From NCBI GenBank assembly GCA_029582165.1, contig CM055882.1, forward strand, positions 19,237,867-19,301,866: DNA of 64,000 bases. The letters run 5' to 3'. This document shows positions 45,046 through 56,092 of the stretch, piece by piece (positions within the stretch are counted from its first letter, which is position 1; the number at the start of each line of letters is the position of its first letter). The stretch is from Portulaca oleracea. Its lineage: Eukaryota > Streptophyta > Magnoliopsida > Caryophyllales > Portulacaceae. A model generated the notes under the pieces. That model made no database searches. It was given only the letters and a program-made list of their open reading frames with translations, and was not told the origin of the DNA. A program made the position numbers and the translations under genes.

Positions 45046-46805
45046 TGTAACAGTGGTTTAGTGGACCTCGGTTTTGTCGTTCTTTTCTCAGGGAGCTAGG
45101 GGCCTTGGCTAGAACTAATTGACTCTAGGTAAGATTTAAGATCACAAGATAACAAGAGGTTTAAGGTGAAAGCAGAACAAACATAACTATGGTTCAGTCA
45201 AATAGGAAACACCGGGTGTCGGGAGATTTTCGGGATGTAAACGGTTATAAGGACAAGGGTTTCGCAACAAGAAAGCAACAAGATAGTAGAATCAACTGAC
45301 AATCCCGTTAGAATAAACCCACCGGATTTCCCTTTTCAAGGATAATCTGGATTAACTTCCTACAAGCCCACCACGGACCCGGAGGGTTAAAGAAACGGGA
45401 CTCTCTAGTTAGCTTCTATTCGCCTTCGTGAATAGAATACTAACTATCCCAATTTCAACCTTCCAACTCAAGAGTTAGATGTATTCGGGGTCTTTCGTAT
45501 CCCAAATACATCCTACTTGAGGGAAGAATAGGAATGGGAAATTGATTCCACTACAAATTACCTCCTAAAATTGCTAACCCAATCCAAATACACCATTCAC
45601 ATCCTTAGTTTCTCCCTAACCCATAAGGGTTCTAGCCTCTAATCATCTTATCTAACAACAATAATAACTTCATTCATACTTAGGAAGATATTCAAATCAA
45701 CAATAACAACAATCAGCATACACCAAGTGATTCTAATAACAAAAACAGAGATTGAAGAGTAAATGATGAACTAAAGAGAGTAAGAGTTAAGAAATGCTCA
45801 TTAATTTGATGCCAAAGGAAGATGCTCCAGAATAATAAGAATCCAATGCTCCAGTAATAAGATAAGTCTTTAAAACTTCAATAGAAATCCAATTGAATCC
45901 AGTGCAAAAAGTAATAATCCAAGTAAACACCCACTAATCTCTAAGGAATTACTCTAATTGAAAGCTAAAATGTTGCTAAATGTGATAGAATATGGTAGAA
46001 TGTATGATCAAGTATATGATAATCTGCTAAAAGACCTTATAGCAATATATACAAACAAAGTTAGTTACTCAAAACTCATCACTTCATTCAGCAGAAAAAT
46101 CGTAACTGCAGGGAACCGTGGCCACGGTCCTGCGTAGCGAACTGCAGATTTCGCTTCTCTTCGCAACACTGTAGTCACGGTGCCTCCGTACCGTAGGCAC
46201 GGTGCCTCTGTACCGTAGGCACGATGCCTCTGTACCGTAGGTACGGTCTGGCGATTTAGGTCAGACGAAACTTCTCTCCTTCGCACCGTCGTGGGTACGG
46301 TCTCCCAAGACTGTGGGTACGGTCCTGCTCGTCCAGTTCACCCCTTGCACATGCCATGAACCCACCATGGCTGCGGTCATCAGGACCGTGGGTACGGTCT
46401 AGCTCGGCCCCAAAGATGTTCTGGGTGTAGCGCCCGCTACAAAAATGGTGAGGGGGGCTACGCCTTGAAGCGTGTGACAGCCAAAGGACGAGAGGAAGGT
46501 AGTGCCTGCTACCATGAGTGTGGCAGGGGCTACGCCTTGGTGATCTTCAGAAAAAACGCTATCATTTGAGCCACTCGACACGTCCGGCCTTTCCGCTTCC
46601 TTCGCCTTTGACTCGACCAAAACTCGGGAAATCTCGGGATTCCCAAAATAGTTACAAAAATGGCCCTTTTTACCATGTTTTGAGTAAAAACTCCGGAATC
46701 TACAAAATAACCAAAAACGTATTAAAAGTTATTGAATTAAACCACGAAACAAGTCAAAAGCCTAAGGATTTAGGCGATATTTAGACACAAAATAGGGTCT
46801 AAACA
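45046..46805 (-). repeat. Athila 5' LTR (right copy)
   Basis: 1,760 bp without the MITE seen in the left copy. Its dyad cluster (46110-46400) has an added run of three near-tandem units (ctctgtaccgtaggcacg, 46193-46250) not present in the left LTR. The - strand would be transcribed from here. Confidence 0.9.
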
Positions 46806-46810
46806 CATGG

Positions 46811-47269
46811 TCATTATAGAATTATGAGTTAACATATTGTCAAGGAATTTTTTGGCTTTTGTGTGCTATTTTTGTTTTTGCTTTTACCATTTTCATTTGA
46901 AAATGGAAATCCGTCTCAGCTATCTAATGCTCAATAAGAACCGACTCTTGTAAAAAATAGTAAAAATCAAAAGGTGACACACTAATTAACGCAACTTCCT
47001 TAGATCCACCGTTAGTTAAACACCTATTGTGGACAAGTGACATCTCTTTCAATCATATTAGAACGTGTTGTAATTTTATTTTAAATATGTCATATTTCAA
47101 TGTGTTTGCTTATGAAAATTATGTGTCACTTATATGTTTTACAACCGTTAATTTTATCATGCATAGGATCTCAATGATTCGTTCTTTCAATTGGAATATG
47201 CTATATGAATATGGTTTGGCTAGAACACTTAAAGTAAACGATACTAAAAGTATTCTTGTATATCTTTTT
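46811..47269. other. Intergenic, no gene seen
   Basis: AT-rich sequence directly after the Athila target duplication. About 46930-47030 resembles 31990-32090. No coding is supported. Confidence 0.5.
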
Positions 47270-47308
47270 GTTAGACTCAGATACCACTTGTGAGGCTTTG
47301 ATACTACT

Positions 47309-48058
47309 TGTTAGAGAAAATAGCAAGGTAACAACGGAAGCAAAATAATAAATTGAGATGACGGGAATTACGACAAAATTTAGGAATGAAAATAAGCGAT
47401 GAAAATAACACAATGTTTACATGGGAAACCGAAGAACTCGGAGAAAAACCCACGGACGATGACAGTCAGATAACAATCCACTATGAGAAAGGAGGAGTAC
47501 AACCTGATCACTATCACAGGGTGTGATGCGATCCACAACAGAGGAGATTATAACACAAATCTCTCTCACTCACAACTCTCAATCTTTCTCTCTCGGGATA
47601 CACTTGGGAAAATATTGGTGAGACCCTTTTCTCTCTCAATATTTTCTCCCTCTCTGACTCTCTGTCACTCGGTGACCTCGATGACTCCCTTCGCGGTGAT
47701 TGACGTCGCCGTGATTATGGTGGAGATACATGTATAATATTTATACTAATGGTGAGAGAAGGAAACTAGGTTAAAACATAATTAACCTACTACCGCCTGA
47801 AGTAGATCCGCCACGAACGAAAATAAGGAAACGGGGACGCTGGCAGCGTTTGAAAACCATTGGCCGCGTCAACGAAGTCACGCTCACTGTTTCGGGCGTT
47901 GGCAGCGTGCAAACCAAGGGGGGTAGCCCCTCTTTGTCTTCGACTCTGTGCCGAGACGCTGGCAGCGTCGGCTTCGACGCTAGTAGTGTCTCCCTTGTTG
48001 CTCCTTCGTCTCTCGTTCTTGACCCCACCGAGGATCCAATGGGCCACAAAACCCAACA
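47309..48058 (-). repeat. LTR of small copia element (left)
   Basis: + strand from TGTTAGAGAAAATAGC to GGGCCACAAAACCCAACA. It contains three or four 'gctggcagcgt'-like words (47838-47975) in the part that would be transcribed leader, and a ctctctctcactc-rich stretch near 47560-47665. Confidence 0.8.
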
Positions 48059-48923
48059 AACTCCACCTTGGACCATGATCCGAGCCATTGATCCAGATTA
48101 ACATCTTGACTGTTACTATAAACACGCCCCTCCACAGGGCGTAGCTTCACAGGGCTCTCAAGCGGTAAACATCATATACCGCTGCCTAGATGCCTGTTTG
48201 AGACCACCTGTGTTGTTGAACTCATCAAGGTTTGAGACTGCCACTGCAGTTCTCGTTACTGTAGATCCCTGTAGGGTGTGTAGTCTGCCCTGCCTAGCTC
48301 TCTTCTTTTAAACCATGGAACCCTTGCGCGCTTTTGGGACATCATCTTCTCTTTTGTACCTGCAACCGTTAACCACAGTTTGTGGTAAGAGTTTTGGTGC
48401 GATTATCCTTACCACCCGGCTTCTAGTCTCTCAGCTTTCTCCAACAGTCACTCTCTACATGGCCCTTCTTGTGCACCCATTCTTCAGCATACTGTGCCGG
48501 TCTCCTAATCTCCCTTTTAGGACGATCTCTTTCCATGCTCGGTTCTTCCTCCTCCTGAAGAACTTCAGTCTCGATCTCAGGCTCATTAACCTAAGTTGTT
48601 TCAAGAACATCATCAGTGGCTTGCTCCTGACTGCAAGTTCCAGTGGCTCCACCTTGAGCGTCAACCTGCTCCACCTCAAACTCAAGGTGTCCTGGTTCTC
48701 TCTCTGTAGCCTTTATGAAGTCTTCATCGCTCATCATTACATCAGTCTTCGTGTAGGGATACTCAACATCCCTTACCCCATGTTGAATCAAGACCGCCTT
48801 CAACTGCAGTCTCCTTGTTCCATCGAATTTTGGAATTTCACACTTCATGATTGAAGTCATCTCCACCTTGCTCTAATACCACTTGTTAGACTCGGATACC
48901 ACTTGTGAGGCTCTGATACCACT
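48059..48923 (-). pseudogene. Internal region of small copia element, gag remnant
   Basis: On the - strand a reading frame from 48866 begins MEMTSIMKCEIPKFDG, like the start of copia gag (M..KFEI..FDG), with LKAVLIQHGVRD matching the next conserved block. After about 90 residues it becomes acidic (EVEQVDAQGG) and stops at 48591. A downstream stretch reads KKGHVESDCW, like half of a CCHC knuckle, and REIRRPAQY, like the linker after integrase. No RT or integrase core remains, so the element would need proteins from a relative. Confidence 0.55.
48871..48923 (-). other. Primer-binding site and two tandem near-copies
   Basis: Read on the - strand, TGGTATCAGAGC next to the LTR is followed at roughly 20-base spacing by tggtatccgagt and tggtattagagc. 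The first is the initiator Met tRNA complement. The others are diverged duplicates. At least two of them recur at 47278-47308. Confidence 0.75.
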
Positions 48924-49656
48924 CGTTAGAGAAAATAGCAAGGTAACAGCAGAAGCGAAATAATAAATTGAGATGAGGGGAATTACGACAAAATAAAATG
49001 ACGAAAATAAGCGATGAAAATAAGCGATGAAGAACTTGGAGAAAAACCCGTGGACAACGACAGCCTAATAACAATCCACTAAGAGAAAGGGGGAGTACAA
49101 CCTGATCACTATCACATGGTGAGATGCGATCCACAACAGAGGAGATTACAACATAAATCTCTCTCACTCATAACTCTTAATCGTTCTCTCTTAGGATACA
49201 CTTGGGAAAATATTGTTGAGACCCTTTTCTCTCTCAATATTTTCTCCCTCTCTGACTCTCTGTCACTCGGTGACCTTGATGACTCCATTCGCCGTGATCG
49301 ACGTCGCCGTGATTATGGTGGAGATACATGTATAATATTTATACTAATGGTGAGAGAAGGAAACTAGGTTAAAACATAATTGACCTACTGCCGCTTGAAG
49401 CTGATCCGCCGTAGACGAAAATAAGGAAACAAGGATGCTGGCAGCGTTTGAAAACTGTTGGTCACGTCAACCAAGTCACGATCACTGTTTCGGGCGCTGG
49501 CAGTGTGCAAACCAAGGTGGGCAGCGCCTCTTTGTCTTCGACTCCGTGCTGAGACATTGGCAGCGTCGGTTTTGGCGCTTGTAGCGTCTCCCTTGTTGCT
49601 CCTTCTTCTTTCGTTCTGGACTCCACCGAGGATCCAATGGGCCACAAAACCCAATA
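48924..49656 (-). repeat. LTR of small copia element (right)
   Basis: The 5' LTR by orientation, next to the primer site. Ends are slightly mutated (cgttagag for tgttagag; ccaata for ccaaca). It has the same 'gctggcagcgt' words as the left LTR (49438-49590). Confidence 0.8.
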
Positions 49657-50980
49657 CTTTTTTATTGGACAATGAGAATAGTACTTAAGGTGTCCTTGTG
49701 TATCTTATTTATCAGGCTATGGATGTCTCTAGACCTGAATATAAGATCTATTTTAAGTCGTTGTTGGTTAAAATGACTGAATGCCTTAATCTTCCCTAAC
49801 CTATTTTTATCGTCGGTATTATCTCTCGAAAGACATACTATGTACTTTTGAGTAGTAGTGCTTCTCCTATAAAGGCTCACTATTTCCAGGGTGGCAAGTA
49901 AGAAACATCCTTGGGGTCTATTATGGATGCGTCAAACAAAGCAATCTAATTACTATGTAGGAAATACCACGTACAAGTTTGCGATATTAATTTTGAACAA
50001 GCAGATATGTATAATTGTTGTGCTCAACTATATGAACAGAAAGCCATCGAGTGTCAGCGTGAAATTGGCCAGAAAATAAAAACTCCTAAACCTGAGCCAA
50101 ACCATATCTTGCATGTTAAGGCTGTGGAGATGGATTTCATTGCATTCTTGAAAAGACTGACTTCTTATATGAAAATACCAATGGGAACAATCAATGTTAC
50201 AGTATGTTCCGAGCATGCATGGAGCTTAACTATCCAAGTTCTCAGGACAACACTCGCTACATTTTAGGTGACCTTTTCCAGAGTGTTATGTAAGCAGAAC
50301 AAGATGTCGCGAGAAAGGCCATCAAACAATTGCAGTTTGACTATAAATTTATTGTTGTTGATGTAAACTATACAGCTATGATTCGTGCTTGGGGTCGCTG
50401 TTCAATGTTCAAAAAAAAGTGCAAGAATTTGGAGGCGGAATTGGCTTGTAAAGAAGGGAAAATGGATGTTGTGCTTCCTGCACAACAAGTTGCTGATATT
50501 TGGTCTCCTGGTACTTCTGGAACAATGAAACAACCGATTGTCCCTCCTCTTCCACCTAAGAAAAGGAACTGACTTCCAACACTATTTTTCAACTCAACCC
50601 CTCAACATCTACCCATATTGATGTTGATGTTGCTAATGCATTGTGGACATATGCATAGAAGGGCAACATACACCTCAAATTTGCTATTAAATGACCTTTT
50701 TGTGGTGATCTTTTGACCCTTCTAGCCTTATTTCCATAGGCACTTTAGGGATTCTCTAAAACAACTAAAAATTAAGTTGGTATGTCTTCGTTTTTTTGTT
50801 GAGCAAGAAGGGTGGGGGATTAGAACCTTCATTTATTTTGTGGTCTGTATTAATACATGCCCATTTTGCATGAAATTGTAATATTTATTACATTCATGTC
50901 GATTAAGTGTCTGATAGTTTAATGTCTTATGGATTGATCAATGAAACTTTGTTGTATCCGGTCTCTGTAAATATTTATAT
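49657..50980 (+). pseudogene. Unrecognised coding remnants
   Basis: Several in-order openings suggest a decayed protein but I cannot name it: about 49716-49795 (MDVSRPEYKIYFKSLLVKM), 50007-50267 (YNCCAQLYEQKAIECQREIG, HVKAVEMDFIAFLKRL) and 50330-50572 (DYKFIVVDVNYTAM, CKNLEAELACKEGK, ending PPLPPKKRN). Frame changes and stops lie between them. The last part has a short Lys/Glu-rich likely helix. They could be exons captured by the Helitron downstream or part of a separate old element. From 50575 to 50980 I see nothing coding. Confidence 0.3.
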
Positions 50981-51365
50981 TATTCTCAAAATTGTCCTTT
51001 GTTAATTATTTATTATAAATTGTCCATTTCATATTGAAAGGTGGTTAAGAGGATATGTTTAGGGATATATAACTCATGAATTCAAACTATGCTACATTCG
51101 GCAAGTACAATAAATTCAAAATTCTGTTCCGAAACCAAAATCATCATCAACATAGCTTTATTGTCTTGTTCCCAAAAACATGAACTCTTTCTTGGTTGCA
51201 ACTTTTTCCATTCATATTGTAGAAAAAACCAAATCGAACTGCAACGAAGAATTTTTGTCCTGAATCTCTGATTCGTGATACACTTCTACTCTTCTTTGCT
51301 CTTCATCATTATAGAAAACTTTGCACATTTGCAGCGTCCTGACGTTGTTGTGTTGTGTGGTTTCA
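50981..51365. other. AT-rich, intron-like
   Basis: No coding. It ends in a splice-acceptor-like tgtgtggtttcag directly before the kinase exon. Confidence 0.45.
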
Positions 51366-51556
51366 GGTTGTGGCAGTAAAGCAACTAGATAGAAATGGAT
51401 TGCAAGGAAACAAAGAATTTCTTATAGAGGTTTTGATGCTAAGTTTGCTTTATCATCCAAACTTCGTTAATCTTATTGGATATTGCGCTAATGGGGATCA
51501 AAGGCTCTTGGTATATGAATATATGCCTTTGGGATCACTAGAAGACCATTTACTTG
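51366..51556 (+). pseudogene. Captured exon of a PBS1-like receptor-like cytoplasmic kinase
   Basis: A single exon reads [57 protein letters not shown]. It holds the catalytic VAVK lysine, the alphaC glutamate (FLIEV), and the hinge and [12 protein letters not shown] segment typical of RLCK subfamily VII (PBS1/PBL). It is preceded by an acceptor (tttcag) and followed by a donor-like site (ttg|gtaact). The ATP glycine loop, the HRD/DFG half and the rest of the kinase are not found on either side. It lies about 1 kb upstream of Helitron coding on the same strand, so capture by a Helitron is likely. A pseudogene left by other rearrangement is the alternative. Confidence 0.72.
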
Positions 51557-52395
51557 GTAACTACATATCATTTTGACCACATCTCGACCTTCTCTTCCTT
51601 AACTTGATGCATCATACTGATAGGACATATGCTATGTGTCTAACTGTCAATAGATGAGCATTCAATGGTGCTACATTAACAACAACTTGGAATCTAAAGC
51701 AAACTAACCAATGTCATGTATCCCTCTTAGGATGAGGCATGGGTTTTGCTATTATTCTTTGTTTGAACCTTCTAAGTTATTGTTGACTAACATTCCACTC
51801 CTAATTAAGTTTCGTTCAGCTGATTTTATACAAATTTCTTGTAATTCTGTTAAATTTCAAACACTTTTATTTTTATATATTCTTTTAGGTCATAATATGT
51901 TTTTCAGTGAGGCACTTCATTATAAAAGATGAACCAAGTTACAGGCAAGTAATCATGCTCTTTCGTTTATGATAGTTCGACCATTTACCTATAACATTTA
52001 AATGAAGTCAATATCACTCCATGATTAACATATTATGCAGTGCTTTTTGTCCCAATCCTTTCTAATGTTCATACGATAATATCAATATGTTTGTTATTCA
52101 CTTTATAGATTACTCTTCAGCATGAATCTACTACAACGAGTTCTGATTGTAATTGTTTTAATTAATAATCCTATTAATAGCTAAACCAGCTCAGCTGCTC
52201 CTGATTTATTTAAACCCAACAAATTCATGGCGAGCTAGTTCTCTTCCATAATGATAACTTGATCTTTTGTGGGATAGTTATGTTATGTTAATTTTCTGAC
52301 CGATAACTTCTGTTTTCATCTCTTTTCTTATACCCATTTTAAAACACGTCAAATTATCGTGGTTCATACATTATGATGTTCAAAAAGTATAATTC

Positions 52396-52455
<60 letters not shown>

Positions 52456-52560
52456 ATGTTAAGCATCCAATAATATGTTCACTTACTCTAAGTGACCGTG
52501 TATATTTTATCTCTAAAATACAACTTGTGAAAATCAATGTTTCACTGAAATATTTCAAAC
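51557..52560. other. AT-rich stretch with (TA)n, no gene seen
   Basis: Sequence between the kinase exon and the first Helitron exon. It has a (TA)n run at 52402-52454. The opening at 51711-51932 shows no recognisable protein. Confidence 0.5.
52402..52454. repeat. (TA)n microsatellite
   Basis: About 26 ta units upstream of the Helitron coding region. Confidence 0.95.
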
Positions 52561-53866
52561 CAAAGGGAGGAGAGGTCATCGTAGAAGTCGAGCTACGCAA
52601 CTTGCAGAAGAAGGCAGATTGCTTCAACAACAATGCCAAGATGCACAACTTGTAGATGTCGAGTCGCACACCCAGAGTTCTGAAAACACACATTCCGCCC
52701 ATAAAGAGAACCTAGAGTTTCTATCAACTGGCGTTGTGCTACCCAAAAGGAGAAAGAAAACAGTTACAAGAAGTGCTCAAACTATGCAATCTAATTCGTC
52801 TAGCCATAATAAACACGGTATGACTTTTACACATCTAGTTGTTGTCATTCGACATTTCCACTTGATATGTTTAACAATAATGTTGAAATTTAATCTGTCT
52901 ATATATGAGCTAATCGAGTTGTGTAGTTTTGTACTGCTTATGAGATGACACTATTTTCTCTTCTTTCTTGTGGTAGATGCATTGATTACACTAAGGACAG
53001 ACACTACTCCAAGTCTCCAACGTGTGCTCTGAAGCTAACTGAGTGCAATCCATGTGAATATTGTGGTGCTAAACTCTTTCAGTACGATCGAGGACATTTT
53101 GTTGTCGGAAGGGAGTTGTGAAGATATCAAACAATCCTATGAATCCTGAAATTATCCGCTTATTGACTGCGAATTCTGAAGATGCAATTCACATTCGCAA
53201 GTTTATAAGGCTTTATAACAATGCCTTTGTATTCATTTCGCTTGGGGGAAACCATGAGGGCAAATCTCAAAACGATATATATGTTTTCCAACTCCAAGGG
53301 AAACTATACAATTATGTTCCAGACTTGAAGCCAAAAGATGGTCAGCCTCCAAAATATCTGCAACTATACTTCTACAATGCCCAAAATGAAATTTACAGTC
53401 GAACAGCTGCAGTTCATGAATTAAGGCCTGATATGGTTGCTAAGCTGATCAATGTTGTCAAAGAGAACCCGTATACGCAGTTTTTAAAATCGTTTCAGAC
53501 ATTTGTTATAGAAGACAACACACAGATTATTATAAACCAGAATTTAGTGTCTGACCAAAGGACTTACAATGCTCCAACTTTCAATGAAGTTGCTGGGATA
53601 TGGGTAGACAGAGGATAAAACACAGGTCTTGGAGGGCCGTACATACTTGTTCATGGAAAATCAAACCATAGCCATCAGATCAAACACTATTTTGGTTGAT
53701 ATGATCCCCTCCAATATCCATTGATTTTTCCATTGGGAGATTGTGGATAGCATCCAGGCTTAGAGAGAGTTGCTCAAAATATTAGTTTCGTTCAACTTAC
53801 AAATATTGGAGGGGTTGCAGATCGTGACATTGAACGAAATATTTTATCAAGTGAGCTTTCAGGTAA
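52561..53866 (+). pseudogene. Helitron protein N-terminal exons (Helitron_like_N)
   Basis: Exon-like 52561-52815 reads SRATQLAEEGRLLQQQCQD and ends at a donor (cacg|gtatg). The next begins near 52978 after gtag (ALITLRTDTTPSLQR). A frame change leads to CEYCGAKLF (about 53054-53080). The long opening 53118-53618 carries the Helitron_like_N core: FISLGGNHEGKSQND, DIYVFQLQGKLYNYV, QLYFYNAQNEIYSR, and LINVVKENPYTQFLKSF. Then a stop, YPLIFPLGDCG (about 53717-53750, normally QYPLLFPYG), another stop, and FVQLTNIGGVADRDIERNIL before a donor (caggtaaa) at 53864. Confidence 0.8.
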
Positions 53867-56092
53867 ATGATCTATGTTTTGAGTTTTAGATTTTGGTGTT
53901 CATGACATCAAATATACTATGCTAAATGATCAAGTATGAGCTTGTGATTTATTGATGAATGTGGAATTCTAGCTTTTGATAACCTTAATCTAAAATCATG
54001 TTGAATTAAGTTGTAACATTGCATAACTAACTTTTTGAAAGGAGAAGTTAAAGGGATAATTAATCCTCAGACAGAACTATTATCTTTGATGTTAACTTGA
54101 ATTTATAGGGACCATTATCAATCATGAGGACAATCTTAGTATATGGTATATTGATTGAATTGAATTAGATCATCTGTAGAGAAGCTAAAGGTGATGACTA
54201 TTGCATTGTTCTAACTACATGTAAACTTGATAGCTTTATATATAGTTTCTTCCAAAAGAATAAATCCCTATTTGGTAGGATAGGCATGAAGCTACATCAT
54301 TTGAGGTAAAAGTATAGGGATTTTGGATGCTAATATACTGAACTTTTGGGGTATTAGACAATAATGCACTGAACTTTGACATTGGACAATAATACACGGT
54401 ACTTTGGGGGGTGTTGAACAATAATGCACCTCGAACGATTTTGGCAGTGAATGACTTGGTGGCAATCCTACGTAGTATGTAGAGGAGATGAATTTATCAA
54501 AAGAGTAAAAAAAAAACATAAAATCACATTTATTTAAACATGTTTCCGTTGAGAGATTGTTGATATAATTGTATAAAATGAGCTTTGCTTGTGTAGATTA
54601 GCTGATATGTTATAAACTTAGAAATTATTTAGACTATTCATCTTCTCGGTCTGTCACTTAAGATCGCCACAATGTCATCCAACATTGAAATTGTTCCGGG
54701 TGCATTATTGTCCAACACTCCTCAAAATTCAGTGCATTATTGTCCAAGGTCAAAGTTCAGTGCATTATTGTCCAATACCCCAAAAATTCAGTATATTAGC
54801 GTCAAAAAATCCAAAAGTATAATACACTATGATGTATCCCATGCCATCAATTTTGAATCGATGTAAATAAACCTTCTTGATTATGGAAAATATTCCAGTA
54901 TATAAGGTTTGTTTGTAGCCTTTGGATATGGGAAGAAGGAGGGGTGGATATAAGGGGAGAAAATGCTTCCGTAGCTATCCGCTTTGATTTTTCACTTCCC
55001 TCTAAATTAACCAACAATAGATAATGGTTTTTGGTACATGTGATTCAGTTGGTTCAAGGCATGGAAACATTGTTAGATGATTTAAGGTTAATGAAGGGAT
55101 GAGTTGACAAGGGGAAGGGTAATAATAATAAAAATGAGTAGCAAAGTAGGTGAGTATGATTTATATTCTTGTAATTGTATTTTCAAGTATTTTTCTTTAT
55201 GGTTAGAAAGTGGCAGCTATAACTATGGTGGATTTAAAGATATTATAAGTATATTTGACATATTGATTTCCTCTTTGCTTGCTAGAAAGTACAAATTATC
55301 ATTCCTCGTCTAACTCTCTTTCATTTATGTGATTATGTAGGTAAGCTTAGTTTATCTATGACAACATTCACCTGGTATGCTTTCCATTTTACAAAGGTTT
55401 CAAATGTTGCTTTAGGTGCTAATGAAATAAGAAATGCCAGCAAGATGTGATTGTCCACTAACGCAACACAGATTATCGCAAAGAATATATTTTTTTAGTA
55501 AAGTAGGAGTCAGGGTATATTGTATATAGTAATTTTAGCCGAATTTAGAGTAAAAAATATAGATAGAGAATTCATGGTAGAATTAGTGAATTGATAATTG
55601 ATAATTGATATGCAAAGCTGAAGTGTTTTTCGTATAATTGAATTATTTTATTGGATGACATAGGAAATTTGAGGGTCTTTTGATGGTGTAATTCCATTAG
55701 AGATTTTTTGAGTTTTTTTTAAAGCATTTTTTATCGTGCCTTCAGCTGCTTTGGAGCTGCAGAAGGTCATGGGGAATTTTGGTTGTGATTTGGGAAACAT
55801 ATATCAATTTTGAACAATTCATTTCTTCTTTTTCTTCTTGTTTCATGTCATTTGTGTGCCATTTGAGACATTTGTTTGGGTATTTGGATCAAGATTCAAT
55901 AGTGGTTTCTACCATAGTCTTCATTGGTAGGGATAATGAGGAATGCAAGACGGTGACTAAGAGAGAACAATGCTATTAGTTTTCTTTGCAAATTTTCTAT
56001 CATTTAATATTGTTTTTTTAGACAATGTCTATTATATCCCAAGTGTTGGTTTGGCATTTGATTTTTTTTTTCTGGAAATATATTGAGCAGAG
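53864..56092 (+). other. Large intron or insertion within Helitron gene
   Basis: It starts with a donor-like ggtaaat and ends with an acceptor-like ttgagcag. It contains the MITE at 54317-54812 and otherwise AT-rich sequence with no coding. A repeated t-rich block lies near 55680-55870. Confidence 0.55.
54317..54812. mobile_element. Mutator-type MITE in Helitron intron
   Basis: Perfect 9-bp duplication aaaagtata (54308-54316 and 54813-54821). Inverted arms of about 180 bases start gggattttggatgctaata. The phrase 'cattattgtccaa' is repeated two to three times in each arm. One arm of the same family is found in 28800-28910. No coding. Confidence 0.9.

Larger units (their letters stand above)
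32824..46805 (-). mobile_element. Athila-type Ty3/gypsy retrotransposon, full-length but mutated
   Basis: LTRs at 32824-34920 and 45046-46805 begin TGTAACAGTGG and end GGTCTAAACA. A perfect 5-bp duplication catgg (32819-32823, 46806-46810) frames the 14-kb unit. On the - strand the order is 5' LTR, tRNA-Asp primer site, gag, protease-RT-RNase H-integrase, an env-position ORF, a long spacer, purine tract and 3' LTR. The Asp primer site, the extra 3' ORF and the length fit the Athila lineage. Stops and frameshifts in pol and the 3' ORF make it defective. The first 210 bases of the LTRs differ at roughly 15 sites by eye, so the insertion is not recent. Confidence 0.92.
47270..49656 (-). mobile_element. 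Small defective Ty1/copia element, partial tandem
   Basis: Two LTRs (47309-48058 and 48924-49656) flank an 865-bp internal region. Beyond the left LTR, 47270-47308 repeats the primer-site end of the internal region (gactcagataccacttgtga), so the array reads, on the - strand, LTR-INT-LTR-start of INT. Such LTR-INT-LTR-INT forms arise by LTR recombination. The internal region keeps only a gag start and knuckle-like scraps. The Met-tRNA primer site and LTR starts (TGTTGGGTTTTG on the - strand) fit copia. Confidence 0.75.

Noticed and set aside
51366..51556. Functional host receptor-like cytoplasmic kinase gene
   Set aside because: Only one exon is present; the glycine loop, catalytic loop and DFG parts are not found in the flanking several kilobases.
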